Shown in pieces: positions 1 through 5,774 of a stretch of DNA of 23,893 bases. This DNA is from an uncultured beta proteobacterium. Its GTDB lineage: Bacteria > Pseudomonadota > Gammaproteobacteria > Burkholderiales > Rhodocyclaceae. The DNA is taken from positions 1-23,893 of the forward strand of contig CAIZKA010000151.1 in assembly GCA_903933395.1 (NCBI GenBank), given 5' to 3'. Both the position numbers and the translations under genes were made by a program. The notes below the pieces were generated by a model, which was not told where the DNA came from, searched no databases, and worked only from the letters and a program-made list of their open reading frames with translations. Positions within the stretch are counted from its first letter, which is position 1. The number at the start of each line of letters is the position of its first letter.

Positions 1-204
1 ATTGCCGACGAAGACCTCGAGCGCGAGAACGCGGAAAAGACCTCGGCCGTGCATTTCCTTCGCTTCGAGCTGTCGGCCGGCATGGTGGCGGCGGTCAAAT
101 CCGGCGCCGCCCTCTCCGTCGGCGTCGATCATCCGCACTACACCACATCGACCGGAGCGCTGCCGGCGCCGGTGCGGGCATCGCTGGCTGCCGATCTGGC
201 TTGA
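1..204 (+). CDS. DUF3501 family protein, C-terminal part (5' end outside window)
   Basis: Frame 1 is open from the first base to a TGA at 202-204 and gives 67 residues beginning IADEDLEREN. The segments DLEREN-x3-TSAVHFLRFEL and GVDHPHY are, from memory of the family, characteristic of the C-terminal end of DUF3501 proteins, which are about 190-200 residues long; roughly two thirds is therefore missing upstream. The biochemical function of DUF3501 is unknown. In many proteobacteria such genes lie beside rubrerythrin or Fe-S cluster proteins, which would suggest an oxidative-stress or redox role, but those neighbours are outside this window. The next gene, ubiU, begins 80 bases further on behind its own candidate promoter, so the two need not be co-transcribed. 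Confidence 0.8.
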   Translation: MADEDLERENAEKTSAVHFLRFELSAGMVAAVKSGAALSVGVDHPHYTTSTGALPAPVRASLAADLA

Positions 205-215
205 ATCGGGCTCCT

Positions 216-257
216 TTGACCCTGATCAACTGATTTTTCCGGAGTTTCATCTACACT
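216..257 (+). promoter_or_regulatory. FNR-type box and -10 element upstream of ubiU
   Basis: TTGAC-CCTG-ATCAA at 216-229 matches the FNR/CRP-family consensus TTGAT-N4-ATCAA at 9 of 10 half-site positions. A -10-like hexamer TACACT lies at 252-257, with its centre 32 bases from the box centre. That spacing places the box at about -41.5 from a start near 264, the class II position for FNR activation. No good -35 hexamer is seen, as expected for such a promoter. The site is visible in the sequence; binding by FNR or a relative (Dnr, FixK, ANR) is inferred. In E. coli the ubiUVT genes are known to be controlled by Fnr. Confidence 0.75.
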
Positions 258-284
258 CGCGCCCTCTTTAAAAGGGTGGCAAGC

Positions 285-1289
285 GTGGCAAAACCTCAAC
301 TCGTGTGTCCGGCCGGCAGTCTGGCGGCGCTCAAGGCGGCGGTGGATAACGGCGCCGACGACGTCTATCTCGGCTTCCGCAACGACACCAACGCGCGCAA
401 CTTCGCCGGACTCAACTTCGACGACAAGAGCCTGGCCGAAGGTGTCCGCTATGCCCACCAGCGCGGGCGCAAGGTGCTGGCCGCGATCAACACCTATGCC
501 CAGGCCGGCCGTTTCGCCGACTGGACGCGCTCGGTCGATACCGCCGCCAATCTTGGTATCGACGTGGTCATCATCGCCGATCCCGGCGTGCTCGACTACG
601 CTGCGCAGACCTACCCGGACATGCGTCGCCACCTCTCGGTGCAGGCTTCGGCCACCAGTTACGAAGCCGTCAATTTCTGCCGCGAGAAGTTCGGCATCCA
701 GCGCGCCGTGCTGCCGCGCGTACTGACGCTGGCGCAGGTGGAGAACGTGATCCGCCACACCGAGGTCGAGATCGAGGTCTTCGGCTTCGGCAGTCTCTGC
801 GTGATGAACGAGGGCCGCTGCTGGCTGTCCTCCTACGCCACCGGCGAGTCCCCGAATACCGTCGGCGCCTGCTCGCCGGCAAAGTACGTGCAGTGGGAAA
901 AGAAGCCGGACGAAATGGATGTGCGCCTTAACGGCATCCTGATCGACCGCTACGGCAACGAAGAAAACGCCGGCTATCCGACCATCTGCAAAGGCCGCTT
1001 CGAGGTCGCCGGCGAGACCTACTACGCCATGGAAGAGCCGACCAGCCTCAACGTGATCGAAATGCTGCCGGAGATCATCCGTATCGGCGTCGCCGCGATC
1101 AAGGTCGAGGGCCGCCAGCGCAGCCCGACCTATGTCGCGCAGGTCACGCGCAACCTGCGCCAGGCGCTCGATGCGGCGTTCGCGTCACCGGACAGCTACA
1201 AGGTGAAACCGGTCTGGGCAGCGGAGCTCAGCAAGGTCGCCGAGGGTTCGCAGATTACGCTCGGCGCCTACAACCGGCCATGGCGTTGA
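285..1289 (+). CDS. ubiU: UbiU, Fe-S subunit of the oxygen-independent ubiquinone hydroxylase
   Basis: Peptidase U32-family protein of 334 residues. With UbiV it forms the complex that hydroxylates the ubiquinone ring without O2 (prephenate is the oxygen source in E. coli). The N-terminus LVCPAGSLAALKAAVDNGAD and the DTNARNFAGLNF segment are typical. Four cysteines at 172, 179, 196 and 235 have spacing C-x6-C-x16-C-x38-C, identical to the [4Fe-4S] ligands of E. coli UbiU (C169, C176, C193, C232). I chose the GTG at 285 because AAAAGGG at 270-276 precedes it by 8 bases and the product then starts MAKPQLVCP, close to the family start; a GTG at 276 would add three residues and lie inside that ribosome binding site. 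It is followed by ubiV after 109 bases that carry a repeat. Confidence 0.93.
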   Translation: MAKPQLVCPAGSLAALKAAVDNGADDVYLGFRNDTNARNFAGLNFDDKSLAEGVRYAHQRGRKVLAAINTYAQAGRFADWTRSVDTAANLGIDVVIIADPGVLDYAAQTYPDMRRHLSVQASATSYEAVNFCREKFGIQRAVLPRVLTLAQVENVIRHTEVEIEVFGFGSLCVMNEGRCWLSSYATGESPNTVGACSPAKYVQWEKKPDEMDVRLNGILIDRYGNEENAGYPTICKGRFEVAGETYYAMEEPTSLNVIEMLPEIIRIGVAAIKVEGRQRSPTYVAQVTRNLRQALDAAFASPDSYKVKPVWAAELSKVAEGSQITLGAYNRPWR

Positions 1290-1300
1290 GTGCCTTAGTA

Positions 1301-1367
1301 CGTCATTCCCGCGAACGCGGGAATCCAGGGCTACAGGACTGGATTCCGGGTCAAGACCGGAATGACG
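1301..1367. repeat. dRS3-like double inverted repeat between ubiU and ubiV
   Basis: The outer arms CGTCATTCC (1301-1309) and GGAATGACG (1359-1367) are perfect inverted repeats. Inner arms GGAATCCAG (1320-1328) and CTGGATTCC (1339-1347) are also perfect. The left half contains ATTCCC-N8-GGGAAT at 1305-1324, exactly the consensus of the neisserial dRS3 repeat, and the right half holds ATTCCGG/CCGGAAT. Related palindromes are common between genes in beta- and gammaproteobacteria. The element can fold as two adjacent hairpins or one long hairpin. Other genome copies cannot be seen from this window. Confidence 0.85.
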
Positions 1368-1398
1368 GCTTGAGTCTTTCGTTTTCGGGTCGCGCGTC

Positions 1399-2280
1399 AT
1401 GCAGATCACGCTAGGTCCCCTGCTGTTTTTCTGGCCCAAGGCCGAGGTCATGGAGTTCTACGCCGAGGCGGCGCAGCACCCGGCCATCGATCGCATCTAT
1501 CTCGGCGAGGCGGTCTGCTCTCGCCGCCAGCAGTTACGCGCCGCCGACTGGATCGGCCTGGCCAAGGACTTGCGCGATGCCGGCAAGGAAGTCGTGCTGA
1601 CAGCCCAGGCCCTGCTTGAATCCGAAAGCGACCTCAAGGCGCTGCGCCGGCTGATTGCCGATGCCGGCGGCATGATCGAGGCCAACGACCTGGGCGCGGT
1701 CAAGGTCGCCTGCGACGCCGGTATCGGCTTCGTCGCCGGGCCGCACCTCAACATCTACAACGAGCAGACCCTGGCTTTCTTCGCCGCGCAGGGCGCAAAG
1801 CGCTGGCTGCCGCCGCTGGAGATTTCCGGCAGCGTGATAGAGGCCCTGCACCGCAGCCGGCCGGCCGGCATGGAGACCGAGGTGTTCGCCTTCGGCAAGC
1901 TGCCGCTGGCCTTCTCGGCGCGCTGCTTCACGGCACGCCACTATGGCCTGAACAAGGACGACTGCCAGTTCAAGTGCCTCGACCACCCGGAAGGCATGCT
2001 GGTCAGCACGCGCGAAGGGCAGTCTTTCCTGACGCTGAACGGCATCCAGACCATGTCGGCGCAGACCGAGAGCCTGCTGGCGCAGATGCCGGAGCTCATC
2101 GCGCAGGGCATCGATGCGGTGCGCATCAGCCCGCAGGCGGAGCACACTTTCGACGTCGTCGAAGCCTTCGCTCGGGCGCGCAAGGGAGAGCCCGTGGTGG
2201 ATAATCCGCTATGGGCGCCGGCCGGCCTGGTCAATGGCTTCTGGTTCGGCCGTGCCGGCACGGCACACGAGACCGCTTGA
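1399..2280 (+). CDS. ubiV: UbiV, Fe-S partner subunit of the oxygen-independent ubiquinone hydroxylase
   Basis: Peptidase U32-family protein of 293 residues, partner of UbiU in anaerobic ubiquinone synthesis. Four cysteines at 40 (GEAVCSRR), 176, 189 and 193 (C-x12-C-x3-C) reproduce the E. coli UbiV ligand pattern (C39, C180, C193, C197). The start MQITLGPLLFFWPKAEV fits the family; the ATG at 1399 lacks a strong ribosome binding site, so translation may depend on the ubiU transcript. The gap to ubiU is unusually long because of the inverted repeat. The next gene, ubiT, starts 10 bases after the TGA and its GAGG ribosome binding site overlaps this stop codon, so the two are probably translated together. 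Confidence 0.93.
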   Translation: MQITLGPLLFFWPKAEVMEFYAEAAQHPAIDRIYLGEAVCSRRQQLRAADWIGLAKDLRDAGKEVVLTAQALLESESDLKALRRLIADAGGMIEANDLGAVKVACDAGIGFVAGPHLNIYNEQTLAFFAAQGAKRWLPPLEISGSVIEALHRSRPAGMETEVFAFGKLPLAFSARCFTARHYGLNKDDCQFKCLDHPEGMLVSTREGQSFLTLNGIQTMSAQTESLLAQMPELIAQGIDAVRISPQAEHTFDVVEAFARARKGEPVVDNPLWAPAGLVNGFWFGRAGTAHETA

Positions 2281-2290
2281 GGCACACTTC

Positions 2291-2767
2291 ATGGCAAATC
2301 CCCTGAAACTTCCGACGATTCCCCCCTTCGTTCTACCGTCGCTGGTGGCCCGCCTCGGCGCGCGCCTGCCGCAGTGGCCGCATTCGGTCAACCTCGCGCT
2401 GGCGCTGAACGCCGCGAAGAAGCTCGGCGTGCTGCCCGAAGACAGCCTGCAGGAACTGGAGGGACGTTATTTTCGCGTCACCGTGCTGGATACCGGCATG
2501 GTCGCCGAGTTCTGCTACCGCGGCGGCAGTTTCCGCCCGGTCTTCGTTTCTCCCGGCCAGCCCGACCTGCATTTCACGGCACGCCTCTCGGCCTTCCTGC
2601 AAATGGTTAGTCGCCAGGAGGATCCGGACACGCTGTTCTTCAATCGCAGCCTCTCGATCGAGGGCGATACCGAACTCGGCCTGCGCGTGAAGAACATGCT
2701 CGACGCCCTGGAGTGGCCTCAGCTGGCCTGGCAGGGCCTGCGCCCGACTTTTCTCGGCCGGGGCTGA
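2291..2767 (+). CDS. ubiT: UbiT, SCP2-domain lipid-binding accessory factor for ubiquinone synthesis
   Basis: A 158-residue protein with an SCP2 sterol-carrier-like fold over about residues 40-140. UbiT in E. coli is needed for anaerobic ubiquinone synthesis and binds prenylated intermediates, presumably presenting them to UbiU-UbiV. No cysteine cluster or catalytic motif is expected. I chose the ATG at 2291 because GAGG at 2279-2282 lies 8 bases upstream, overlapping the ubiV stop; the longer reading frame upstream merely runs through ubiV in another frame. Position directly after ubiU and ubiV is the strongest evidence for UbiT over the aerobic paralogue UbiJ. It is close to the usual family length. 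Confidence 0.88.
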   Translation: MANPLKLPTIPPFVLPSLVARLGARLPQWPHSVNLALALNAAKKLGVLPEDSLQELEGRYFRVTVLDTGMVAEFCYRGGSFRPVFVSPGQPDLHFTARLSAFLQMVSRQEDPDTLFFNRSLSIEGDTELGLRVKNMLDALEWPQLAWQGLRPTFLGRG

Positions 2768-2782
2768 TCCTTCCTGCCGCTT

Positions 2783-2802
2783 GCGGTAGCATGCCGCTTT
2801 TT
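2783..2802 (+). terminator. Possible weak terminator or attenuator between ubiT and rubredoxin
   Basis: GCGGTA (2783-2788), a 3-base loop and TGCCGC (2792-2797) form a short stem with one G-U pair, followed by TTTTT. A competing hairpin, TGCCG-CTTG-CGGTA, lies at 2775-2788. The same stretch contains TAGCAT (2787-2792), which could instead be a -10 hexamer for the rubredoxin gene. Sequence alone does not decide between these. Confidence 0.35.
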
Positions 2803-2817
2803 GAACGGGAGTCGGCA

Positions 2818-2982
2818 ATGAAGAAATGGCAATGCATCGTCTGCGGTTGGGTCTATGACGAGGCTCTCGGCGACGAGGAACACGGCATCGCGCCTGGCAC
2901 GCGCTGGGCCGACGTTCCGGACGGATTCGTCTGTCCCGAGTGCGGCGTCGCCAAGCATGATTTCGTCATGATGGAGTTGTGA
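2818..2982 (+). CDS. Rubredoxin
   Basis: A 54-residue one-iron electron carrier. The iron ligands are C6 and C9 (CIVCG) and C39 and C42 (CPECG), with the usual aromatic and Gly/Pro residues (GWVYDE, PGTRWADVP) between them, and the length is standard. The ATG at 2818 has GGGAG at 2807-2811 six bases upstream. It starts 50 bases after ubiT on the same strand, with a weak hairpin plus T-run and a -10-like hexamer between them, so it may be partly independent. Rubredoxins usually pass electrons to oxygen-detoxifying enzymes or hydroxylases; the partner here is unknown. Its place behind ubiUVT allows, but does not show, a role in redox supply to the Fe-S hydroxylase. Confidence 0.95.
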   Translation: MKKWQCIVCGWVYDEALGDEEHGIAPGTRWADVPDGFVCPECGVAKHDFVMMEL

Positions 2983-3038
2983 GAGTCGGCGCCGGCGGTA
3001 CGGCGCGACGAATTAAATCAGGGTTTGCGTGCAGCCTG

Positions 3039-3198
3039 TGTTACAGTCCGCCCCGCTTCACCTCCTTAGCGACCGCGCCCCAGTCTGCCGGTCGTGCCTT
3101 AACGGCGACATTCAGTCCCCTCGAAGGTTACACCCCATAGAAGTTTCCGCCCAGATTGGCCTGCACAAGTGCGGGGGTCGGCTTCAGAGGTAATCAAC
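3039..3198 (+). promoter_or_regulatory. Candidate extended -10 promoter and long leader of rhlE
   Basis: TG-T-TACAGT at 3039-3047 resembles an extended -10 promoter; no convincing -35 is seen. It would leave a leader of about 145 bases before rhlE. The leader contains a short stem, CGACCG (3070-3075) with CGGTCG (3089-3094). It also contains ACCTC (3060-3064), complementary to GAGGT in the rhlE ribosome binding site (3187-3191). Long leaders occur on several RNA helicase genes. The region 2983-3198 holds no gene that I can support. Confidence 0.4.
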
Positions 3199-4524
3199 AT
3201 GCAGTTCACCGACCTCGGCCTTTCGGCCGAGCTCCTGCGCGCCATTGGCGAGCAGGGCTACACCACGCCCACCCCTGTGCAGCAGCAGGCCATTCCACAC
3301 ATCCTCGCCGGCCGCGATCTCGAGGCCCTGGCCCAGACCGGCACCGGCAAGACGGCAGCCTTCGTGCTGCCCATCCTGCAGCGCCTGACCAACCCGCTCG
3401 TGACCCCCTTGCAGAAGGTCACCCACACCGCGCCGCGCGTGCTGGTGCTGGTGCCGACACGCGAACTCGCCGCCCAGGTGCTGGAAAGCGTCCGCACCTA
3501 TGGCGCCCATACCGGCCTGCGCAGCCTCGCCGTGTTCGGCGGCGTCGGCATCAACCCGCAGATCCAGACCCTGCGCCGCGGCATCGACATCCTCGTCGCG
3601 ACTCCCGGGCGCCTGCTCGACCACCTCGGCCAGCGCACCGTCGACCTGTCGAAAGTGCAGACCCTGGTCCTCGACGAAGCCGACCGCATGTTCGACATGG
3701 GCTTCATCCGCGACATCCGCCGCATCATCGAGAAGTTGCCGAAAGTCCGGCAGAACCTGATGTTCTCCGCCACCTTCGCCGCCGAAGTGCGCGAACTGGC
3801 CCATGCCGTGCTCAAGGATCCGGCCATGGTCGAAGTTGCGCGCCGCAACGCGCCGGCCGAACTGGTGACGCACACCGTGATAAAGGTCGATCAGGACCAG
3901 AAGCGCGACCTGCTGCTGCACCTCTTCGCCGCCCACGGCTGGCACCAGGTGCTGGTATTCTGCCGCACCAAGCATGGCTCCGACGCGCTGGCGAGGAAGC
4001 TCGAGCAATCCGGCGTGCGCACCGCGGCACTGCACGGCAACAAGTCGCAGAACGCCCGCACCCGCGCCTTGGCCGACTTCAAGGCCGGCAAGCTCGCGGC
4101 GCTGGTCGCCACCGACATCGCCGCGCGCGGCCTCGACATCGATTCGCTGCCACGTGTGGTGAATTTCGAACTGCCCAACGTGCCCGAGGACTACATCCAC
4201 CGCATCGGCCGCACCGGACGCGCGGGCGCGAGCGGCGAAGCGCTGAGCCTCGTCAGCGGCGAAGAGCGCATCCAGTTGCGTGACATCGAGCGCCTGCTGA
4301 AGCGCGAGATCCCGACTTCGGTCATGCCGGGTTTCGAGCCGCAGCACAACAACAGCGTGCCGCGTCCCGCCGCTGGGCGTCCTTCTGCGCCGAAGCCGGC
4401 GCAGGCCCGTGCCCGCACCGGGGCAGGTAACCGCAGCGGCGCACCGCGTCCGGCGCGTTCGGGTGGTGGTGGAGGCGGCGGCGCCAAGCCGGCCAGCCAT
4501 CACAGCGGACAGAGGCACCGCTGA
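3199..4524 (+). CDS. rhlE: DEAD-box ATP-dependent RNA helicase, RhlE type
   Basis: A 441-residue helicase that unwinds RNA duplexes using ATP; RhlE-type enzymes act in ribosome assembly and RNA decay. Motifs in order: Q motif (TPTPVQQQAIP, about 23-33), I (AQTGTGKT, 45-52), Ia (PTRELA, 86-91), Ib (TPGRL), II (DEAD, 159-162), III (SAT, 190-192), IV (VLVFC), V (TDIAARGLD, about 305-313) and VI (HRIGRTGR, 334-341). The tail from about residue 380 is Pro/Ala/Arg-rich with a run of seven Gly, typical of RNA-binding extensions. I chose the ATG at 3199, with AGAGG eight bases upstream, over a GTG at 3169 that adds unconserved residues. It is the last gene before a strong terminator. Confidence 0.93.
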   Translation: MQFTDLGLSAELLRAIGEQGYTTPTPVQQQAIPHILAGRDLEALAQTGTGKTAAFVLPILQRLTNPLVTPLQKVTHTAPRVLVLVPTRELAAQVLESVRTYGAHTGLRSLAVFGGVGINPQIQTLRRGIDILVATPGRLLDHLGQRTVDLSKVQTLVLDEADRMFDMGFIRDIRRIIEKLPKVRQNLMFSATFAAEVRELAHAVLKDPAMVEVARRNAPAELVTHTVIKVDQDQKRDLLLHLFAAHGWHQVLVFCRTKHGSDALARKLEQSGVRTAALHGNKSQNARTRALADFKAGKLAALVATDIAARGLDIDSLPRVVNFELPNVPEDYIHRIGRTGRAGASGEALSLVSGEERIQLRDIERLLKREIPTSVMPGFEPQHNNSVPRPAAGRPSAPKPAQARARTGAGNRSGAPRPARSGGGGGGGAKPASHHSGQRHR

Positions 4525-4536
4525 GTAAGGATGAAA

Positions 4537-4562
4537 GCCGGGTCTTGCGACCCGGCCTTTTT
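4537..4562 (+). terminator. Intrinsic terminator after rhlE
   Basis: GCCGGGTC (4537-4544), loop TTGC and GACCCGGC (4549-4556) form a perfect 8-bp stem followed by C and five T (4558-4562). It lies 13 bases after the rhlE stop. It also lies between two converging genes. On the opposite strand the stem is followed by only three T, so it may weakly stop the dehydrogenase transcript too. Confidence 0.92.
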
Positions 4563-4580
4563 ACTGCGGAGTAATGCGGC

Positions 4581-5375
4581 TTACTTGGCTATCCCGTTGG
4601 GATAGCAGAGGCCGCCGGTAATCTCCAGCGTAGTCGCGTTGATCGCTTCGTTCTCGACGCAATGGCCGATCAGGCGCGCCACTTCGTCGGGTTCGACCAA
4701 CCGGTCAAGATGGACGTCGGCAAGAATCGACATCAACGCGTCCTGGTTCATCCCGGTCAGCATCGGCGTTGCCGTGTAGCCCGGGGCGATGCCGATGCAG
4801 CGGATGTTGCGGATGCCGCGCATGAGGAACTCGCCGATCACGATCTTCGGCAGCAGCGCGTCGGCCACCTTGGCCGACGAGTAGTTGAGCTGGCCGACCT
4901 GCCCCACCTTGTTCACCGACGATATGGCCACCAGCAGTCCCGGCCAGCCGCCATTGACCATGGCTTCGGCCCCGTCACGGATGGTCAGGAAGGTGCCGGT
5001 GAGGTTGACGTCGATCACGGGCTGCCACTTGTCCAGTCCCATCTTCCGCGACACCTTGCCGGTTTCCTTGTCCAGGTTCAGCATCATGCCGTCGCGGATG
5101 ATGCCCGCCGAGGCGACCACGACGTTGATCTTGCCGAAGGCATCGATGGCGGCCTTGATGAACTTGGCCGTTTCCGCCTCGCTCGATACGTTGGCCTGGA
5201 CGCCGATCACCTCGCCGCCCATGTCCTTGATGTCCTTGACCACGCGGTCGATGTTCTTCTGCATCATGTCCACGATCACGACCTTGGCGCCGTTGCGCAC
5301 GAAGTATTTGGCGACGGCTTCGCCTATGCCGTTGCCGGCACCGGTGATGATGGCAACGCTTCCCTTGATGTCCAT
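4581..5375 (-). CDS. Short-chain dehydrogenase/reductase (acyl-CoA or ACP type)
   Basis: A 264-residue classical SDR. The cofactor motif TGAGNGIG is at 11-18, Asp36 after the second strand points to NAD(H), ASAG replaces the usual NNAG at 88-91, and the catalytic set N124, S152, Y165 and K169 (YSSAK) is complete. Residues 102-113 (LDKETG-KVSRKMG region) look like a small insertion before the N124 helix, unlike FabG. Third gene of a minus-strand operon after the thiolase and the 103-residue protein; AAGGA lies eight bases before the ATG at 5375. The likely reaction is oxidation of a 3-hydroxyacyl-CoA to the 3-oxoacyl-CoA used by the thiolase, by analogy with modules such as BbsCD/BbsAB of anaerobic toluene degradation. 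The substrate cannot be read from sequence. Confidence 0.85.
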   Translation of the reverse strand: MDIKGSVAIITGAGNGIGEAVAKYFVRNGAKVVIVDMMQKNIDRVVKDIKDMGGEVIGVQANVSSEAETAKFIKAAIDAFGKINVVVASAGIIRDGMMLNLDKETGKVSRKMGLDKWQPVIDVNLTGTFLTIRDGAEAMVNGGWPGLLVAISSVNKVGQVGQLNYSSAKVADALLPKIVIGEFLMRGIRNIRCIGIAPGYTATPMLTGMNQDALMSILADVHLDRLVEPDEVARLIGHCVENEAINATTLEITGGLCYPNGIAK

Positions 5376-5438
5376 GATTGATTTCCTTTGTGAATTATTT
5401 TGCGGCCCGACGGCCCTGAAGTCCGCCTCGTTTATCCG

Positions 5439-5750
5439 TTAGCGAGAAAACGAGGAACTGTCCTTGTCCCAGTAAATGAAGTTGGGATGCGTCACGTCCG
5501 GACCGACCAGCTTCAGATCGCCGATCAGGTTGGGATGCGCGACGTCCGGGCCGACGATCTTGATGCCGACCGGAAGCATGGTGTGAACCAGCGCCCGGGC
5601 TCTGACCTCGACTTCGGATTCCGCAAGCCCTGCAAACAGGCCCGCCGCGACCAGCGCGGCCTTGCCGTCGGCCTTCTTGCAGGAAATGTCCCAGCGGTCC
5701 TGCGCCTTCTCGACCGAGAACTCCATGTCGTTGTAGTTAAAACTTTTCAT
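5439..5750 (-). CDS. Unrecognised 103-residue protein with a 16-residue tandem repeat
   Basis: I do not recognise this family. The protein begins MKSFNYNDMEFSVEKAQDRW and has a strong ribosome binding site (AGAGGA seven bases upstream), so it is very probably real. There is no signal peptide or membrane segment and only one cysteine (C24), hence no zinc ribbon. Residues 63-78 and 79-94 are near-duplicates, both containing VGPDV-x-HPN. It lies between the thiolase (25 bases) and the SDR (63 bases) in one operon. SCP-2-type thiolases often need a small DUF35 partner encoded next to them; this gene holds that place without DUF35's cysteines, so a partner or specificity role is possible. That is inference from position only. 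Confidence 0.78.
   Translation of the reverse strand: MKSFNYNDMEFSVEKAQDRWDISCKKADGKAALVAAGLFAGLAESEVEVRARALVHTMLPVGIKIVGPDVAHPNLIGDLKLVGPDVTHPNFIYWDKDSSSFSR
5481..5576 (-). repeat. 48-base tandem duplication inside the 103-residue protein gene
   Basis: GTTGGGATGCG starts at 5481 and again at 5529, and the following roughly 30 bases remain similar with scattered changes. The offset is 48 bases, exactly 16 codons, so the duplication keeps the frame and produces two copies of IxLVGPDV-x-HPN-like sequence in the protein. Confidence 0.8.
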
Positions 5751-5774
5751 GATGTTTTCCTCTGAAAAGGCGGC

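Noticed and set aside
1185..1451. Minus-strand reading frame with SGLDPESSPVALDSRVRGND sequence
   Set aside because: This peptide is the usual false translation of the intergenic palindromic repeat at 1301-1367, and the rest overlaps the ends of ubiU and ubiV.
5439..5750. Small protein considered as a DUF35 / BbsA-like zinc-ribbon subunit
   Set aside because: Only one cysteine is present and the OB-fold-like sequence features of DUF35 are not recognisable.
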